NCBI GenBank assembly: GCA_036244855.1
Contig: BQKZ01001788.1
Coordinates: 56,819 to 67,350 of the forward strand
DNA length: 10,532 bases
Direction of reading: 5' to 3'
Source of the DNA: Temnopleurus reevesii
Lineage: Eukaryota; Echinodermata; Echinoidea; Temnopleuroida; Temnopleuridae
Part shown: positions 8,097 through 10,532 of the stretch, piece after piece
Numbering within the stretch: the stretch's first letter is position 1
How the letters are laid out: each line of letters begins with the position of its first letter
The notes under the pieces: generated by a model
Seen by the model: only the letters and a program-made list of their open reading frames with translations
Databases searched by the model: none
Told to the model about the DNA's origin: nothing
Program-made: the position numbers and the translations under genes

Positions 8097-8209
8097 TATT
8101 GGATGGCAATAAATGGAATACCAGGGAATATTGCACGAGTTAGGGCAATATTGGCCCTAACGAGTGCAATATTCCCGGTATTTCATGAAATGAAGCCATC
8201 CAATATAAT
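8093..8209. mobile_element. 117-bp palindromic element between units A and B
   Basis: The two halves are inverted copies. ATAATATTGGATGGC (8093-8107) pairs with GCCATCCAATATAAT (8195-8209) with one mismatch. AATACCAGGGAATATTGCACGAG-like sequence pairs with CGAGTGCAATATTCCCGGTATT. The centre is GGGCAATATTGGCCC. A bulge of a few bases near 8108-8117 and 8185-8194 breaks the stem. This is the form of a tiny foldback MITE; a TA-rich flank is compatible with TA insertion, but no unambiguous target duplication is visible. It sits where unit A ends. A 131-codon frame crossing it (8103-8498) is a repeat artefact. Confidence 0.8.
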
Positions 8210-8295
8210 TATTATTATCTTTACATNTCACTCCTATACTGTCCGACTGTCTTTATTTTTTCTTTTTTTCTTCTCTCTTCTCTCTTCTTTCTTAA

Positions 8296-8582
8296 GCCCT
8301 GGTCACATAGGACCCCGGAAGCAACACGATTCACCCCGGAGATCAGGGGCTCTTTTTGGCTCGATCAGGGTGAATCGGGATACACTTTCCCAAGCTCGAG
8401 TGCTGATTTTTCTATGTGACCACAAATACGGCCAAAAACAGCCAAAAACAGTCGTGTTGGGCTCCCGATTCACCCAGGAGATCCCTGATGGAATCTGATT
8501 GGCCCCGGAAGCAACACGATCGGCCCCGGAGGCTGAGCCAACTGCTCCTCCGGGGTGAATCGGGGTCCTATGTGACCAGGGC
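8296..8582. mobile_element. MITE (non-autonomous DNA transposon), 287 bp
   Basis: The ends are perfect 22-bp inverted repeats: 8296-8317, starting GCCCTGGTCACATA, and 8561-8582, ending TATGTGACCAGGGC. A second block, GATTCACCCCGGAG, lies just inside each end in inverted form, offset by about 10 bp on the left. The flanks are TTAA (8292-8295) and ATAA (8583-8586), and unit A has TTAT at the matching uninserted site near 7610-7613, consistent with a TTAA-like target. No transposase is encoded; a minus-strand frame across it (8303-8584) simply translates the repeat. The superfamily is unresolved: a TTAA target would point to piggyBac-like, but the right flank is imperfect. Confidence 0.9.
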
Positions 8583-8881
8583 ATAAGGATAAAAAAAATG
8601 TATATAAAAATGAAATAAATTCTTTGTGCATTTGCCTTTCTATGATCCTTTAGAAACTATATTTTTCTAAACAAATTCATATATTTCACTTATTTTAGTT
8701 ACAATTAACCTTTTTTGCTTTGATATACGTTACAGCCAAATATTTGATATAATGCGGTATGCATTCTTTCATCCATCTGATCTAATGTAGCGATTTCATG
8801 TAAGCCCTATAGAACGATACATAAAGTCATATCCTATGTGAATTTCCCAGCAGGGTTGTGAGAGCTACGATTTGAGATGTG

Positions 8882-8907
8882 AAGTTTGTGACCTAGGATA
8901 CAAACTT
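8882..8907. repeat. 26-bp palindrome centred on CCTAGG in unit B
   Basis: AAGTTTGT (8882-8889) and ACAAACTT (8900-8907) are perfect inverted copies around GA-CCTAGG-AT, so only the two positions on each side of the core fail to pair. Unit A carries the same core at 7937-7942 with a degraded left arm (AAGTTCTT). No function is known. Confidence 0.7.
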
Positions 8908-9014
8908 TATCTTGTCTAATGACATGACGTTTAAGACCGAGGATGTAAATCAAATTTGCGTCATGGGCCACAAACTCTGCAAACTTCCCATCCCAAATCA
9001 CAAATTTCAACACC

Positions 9015-9252
9015 ACTCTAGTTTAAATATTGATAAAGCAATGTTAAAATTTGCGCCATTCGGGGTACTCTTGCTCATATATAAGTGTAAAACCTTTTTA
9101 ATGCGATGATGTACATGTCATTTTTTTTCTCTTATGTTTTTATTTACAGTTGTTATTTTGTAATCTTTTCTAATCTTGTAAATATTGTAAACTTTTGTCA
9201 ATTTTTATTTTCTATGTTGATGGTATACCAATAAATACATGAATAAAAAGAA
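9015..9252 (+). mobile_element. Retroelement-like insert in unit B, probable truncated LINE 3' end
   Basis: Unit A runs directly from TTCAAAACC (8051-8059) into TATCGCAAAATCC. In B the same junction is split: TTCAACACC (9006-9014), the insert, then TTCAAAACC (9253-9261). The duplicated 9-mer, with one mismatch, is a target-site duplication. The insert ends in AATAAATACATGAATAAAAAG (AATAAA at 9230 and 9242), is T-rich, and shows no Pol III boxes or reverse transcriptase. This fits a 5'-truncated LINE copy; a processed transcript fragment is the main alternative. Confidence 0.7.
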
Positions 9253-9296
9253 TTCAAAACCTACTCGCAAAATCCATGACACATATCTTATAATTT

Positions 9297-9550
9297 AGCG
9301 TACTCCTGGGCTTCCATATGATTGTCCACTTGTCTTTCATCACATACTCATCACTGCCTTCTCAACTATGAAATTGTTGGGGCATATCGCAGGACTGTCA
9401 ATGATCAGTAATTATTGACCAATTTTCGGTATGACTGATAGATGCAGCTTGACCATTAACATGTGTTGAGGTGATGGTGATTGGTCTTGATTGCAGTATT
9501 CCTTATGATTTCTTGAGATGGCCATTTATCTGCATCACTTTCTTCCTTCT
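9297..9550. other. Unique-looking DNA, no feature recognised
   Basis: A short mixed-composition stretch lies between unit B and the satellite. Nothing is supported beyond a weak inverted pair, TCAAT and ATTGA, near 9398-9418. Confidence 0.4.
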
Positions 9551-10532
9551 ATTTCAAGCACCTCTTATACACTGCAGGTCCACTCTCATATGCCCCTCCC
9601 AAACACTTCACACCCTCCCAAACACTCCATACCCTCCCTCCCTCCTTTCCTCGACCCACATCTTTTCTTGTTCACATGTCCCTCTCACACTGCAAAACCT
9701 CTTTAATCATCATCACTTTCCTCAGCATCACTTTCCTCCACATCTTCTTTGATACCAGCACCTCAAATCATTCCCAGTCTTGGAGATATCCAGAGTATCA
9801 TTTGAAATGTCAGGAAACTGCCCACTCATACCCCTACACCCCTCCTCAGCTCGCCGTTTCTATCTTTCCCTCACCCCTTCCACTGAATCTCTACCACCGG
9901 ACATCCTTTTCCTCCATATCGCCTTTGATATGTGCACCTCTAATTATCCCATATCACAGCGATGTTCGAAATGTCATTTTGAAATATCAGGAAAGTGTCC
10001 ACTCCTACATCAATAATTCTATCCCCTCCACCACATAACTTCCTCCACACCTCCTTTGATACAAGCAGTTCTCATCACTCCCATCTCGCGGCATCCAGAG
10101 TGTCATTTTTAAATGCCAGAAAACTGTAAACCCCTGCCCCTCCCTCTTTAATTCTACCCCCCGTCCTTCTCAGCTCACCTTTTCTAACCCTCCCTCACCC
10201 CTACCACTGTACCCCTCTCCACATCACTTTCCTCCACGTCTACTCCACTCCAAGCACCTCAAATTAGTCCAAGTCTCCGCAACGTCCAAAGTGTCATTTT
10301 AAAATGTCAGGTAGCTGTCCTCCCCTACCCCTCCCTCTATATTTTTACTCCCCTCCTCTCCGTCACTTTCTTCCAAATCTACTCCAATCCAAACACCTCA
10401 AACCATCCCAAGTCTCGGCGATGTCCGAAGTGTCATTTTAAATGTCAGGAAACGGTCCTTCTTCACCCCTTCCTCTAAAATACCATCCCCCTCCTTCACA
10501 TCACCTCTTCTTGCCCTCCCTCATCTCGACCA
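9550..10532 (+). repeat. Pyrimidine-rich satellite with dimeric repeat of about 325 bp
   Basis: A core of the form GTCATTTTAAATGTCAGGAA recurs at 9795, 9973, 10102, 10293 and 10432. The gaps are 178, 129, 191 and 139 bp, alternating long and short. Long units carry an extra segment beginning near CTCAGCTC (9845 and 10169, 324 bp apart). A diverged third copy starts near 10493, so the array continues past the window end. Other shared words are CCAGCACCTCAAAT, GAT-TCCAGAGT and CCCTCACCCCT. Before 9795 the units are degraded (CAAGCACCTC near 9558). Proline/serine/histidine-rich frames across it (9471-10038) are composition artefacts. Confidence 0.85.

Larger units (their letters stand above)
8228..9296. 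repeat. Tandem duplication unit B, carrying two insertions
   Basis: B is the partner of unit A (7545-8096). Its 1069 bp reduce to about 535 bp after removing the MITE (8296-8582 plus duplicated flank) and the retroelement-like insert (9015-9252 plus its 9-bp duplication), close to the length of A. Homology ends after TCGCAAAATCCATGACAC and ATATCTTA. One ambiguous base (N) lies just before it at 8227. Confidence 0.9.

Noticed and set aside
8103..8584. Open frames of 131 and 93 codons across the palindrome and the MITE.
   Set aside because: Both translate transposon inverted repeats and a T/C tract, one includes the ambiguous base, and neither resembles a transposase.
7855..9016. Similar minus-strand frames in units A and B (7855-8082 and 8834-9016) with partly matching translations.
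   Set aside because: They correspond because the DNA is duplicated. Both are short, differ in length, and contain a low-complexity pattern that follows the nucleotide repeats; no start context or splice support was seen.
7545..9296. Units A and B as LTRs.
   Set aside because: Only about 130 bp, made of a palindrome, lies between them, and no LTR termini are visible.
9471..10038. Overlapping plus-strand frames over the start of the satellite.
   Set aside because: The tandem pyrimidine-rich repeat keeps frames open by composition; the unit lengths (129, 139, 178, 191) are not consistently multiples of three, so no repeat protein is implied.
9550..10532. A CRISPR-like array, because short cores recur between variable spacers.
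   Set aside because: The cores are diverged and spaced 129-191 bp apart, the spacers are related to each other, and the setting is eukaryotic.

Overview
The window reads as non-coding, repeat-dense animal genomic DNA, most likely from a marine invertebrate; I lean towards an echinoderm, possibly a sea urchin. The reasons are an AT-rich background, frequent TACATGTA-like words, many small diverged non-autonomous transposons, and tRNA-headed SINEs with a TATTATTATT-type tail. The species call is inference. Nothing looks bacterial or viral: there are no ribosome-binding sites, no operons and no long open frames. No protein-coding gene can be supported. All open frames are short, unrecognised, and mostly lie inside repeats or pyrimidine-rich tracts.

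Layout. 1-1270: unique-looking DNA with one SINE relic (about 702-783). 1284-1536: a long, nearly perfect foldback with arms of about 110 nt and a 35-nt loop. 2340-2491: a probable LINE 3' end. 2707-3150: a CT-rich tract split by a 287-bp tRNA-derived SINE on the minus strand. 3477-3548: a second, different tRNA-like head (minus strand). 3613-3805: a headless plus-strand SINE body of the first family. 4033-5117: an old direct repeat pair (R1/R2) around a GC-richer, hairpin-rich element (about 4301-4817). 5582-5790: a C/T-rich block with a C12 run. 5800-6900: featureless. 6908-6990: a (TAA)n run and SINE tail. 7130-7500: a CpG-dense patch that might be a promoter or first exon.

7545-9296 holds the clearest history in the window. 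A unit of about 550 bp (A, 7545-8096) is repeated (B, 8228-9296). The copies are separated by a 117-bp palindromic element. B carries two later insertions: a 287-bp MITE with 22-bp terminal inverted repeats, and a 238-bp retroelement-like insert flanked by a 9-bp target duplication. Copy A serves as the empty-site reference for both.

9550 to the end is a pyrimidine-rich satellite array. Its core spacing alternates long and short (178, 129, 191, 139 bp), giving a dimeric repeat of about 325 bp that runs past the window end. The features do not form a pathway; they record insertion, duplication and foldback formation.
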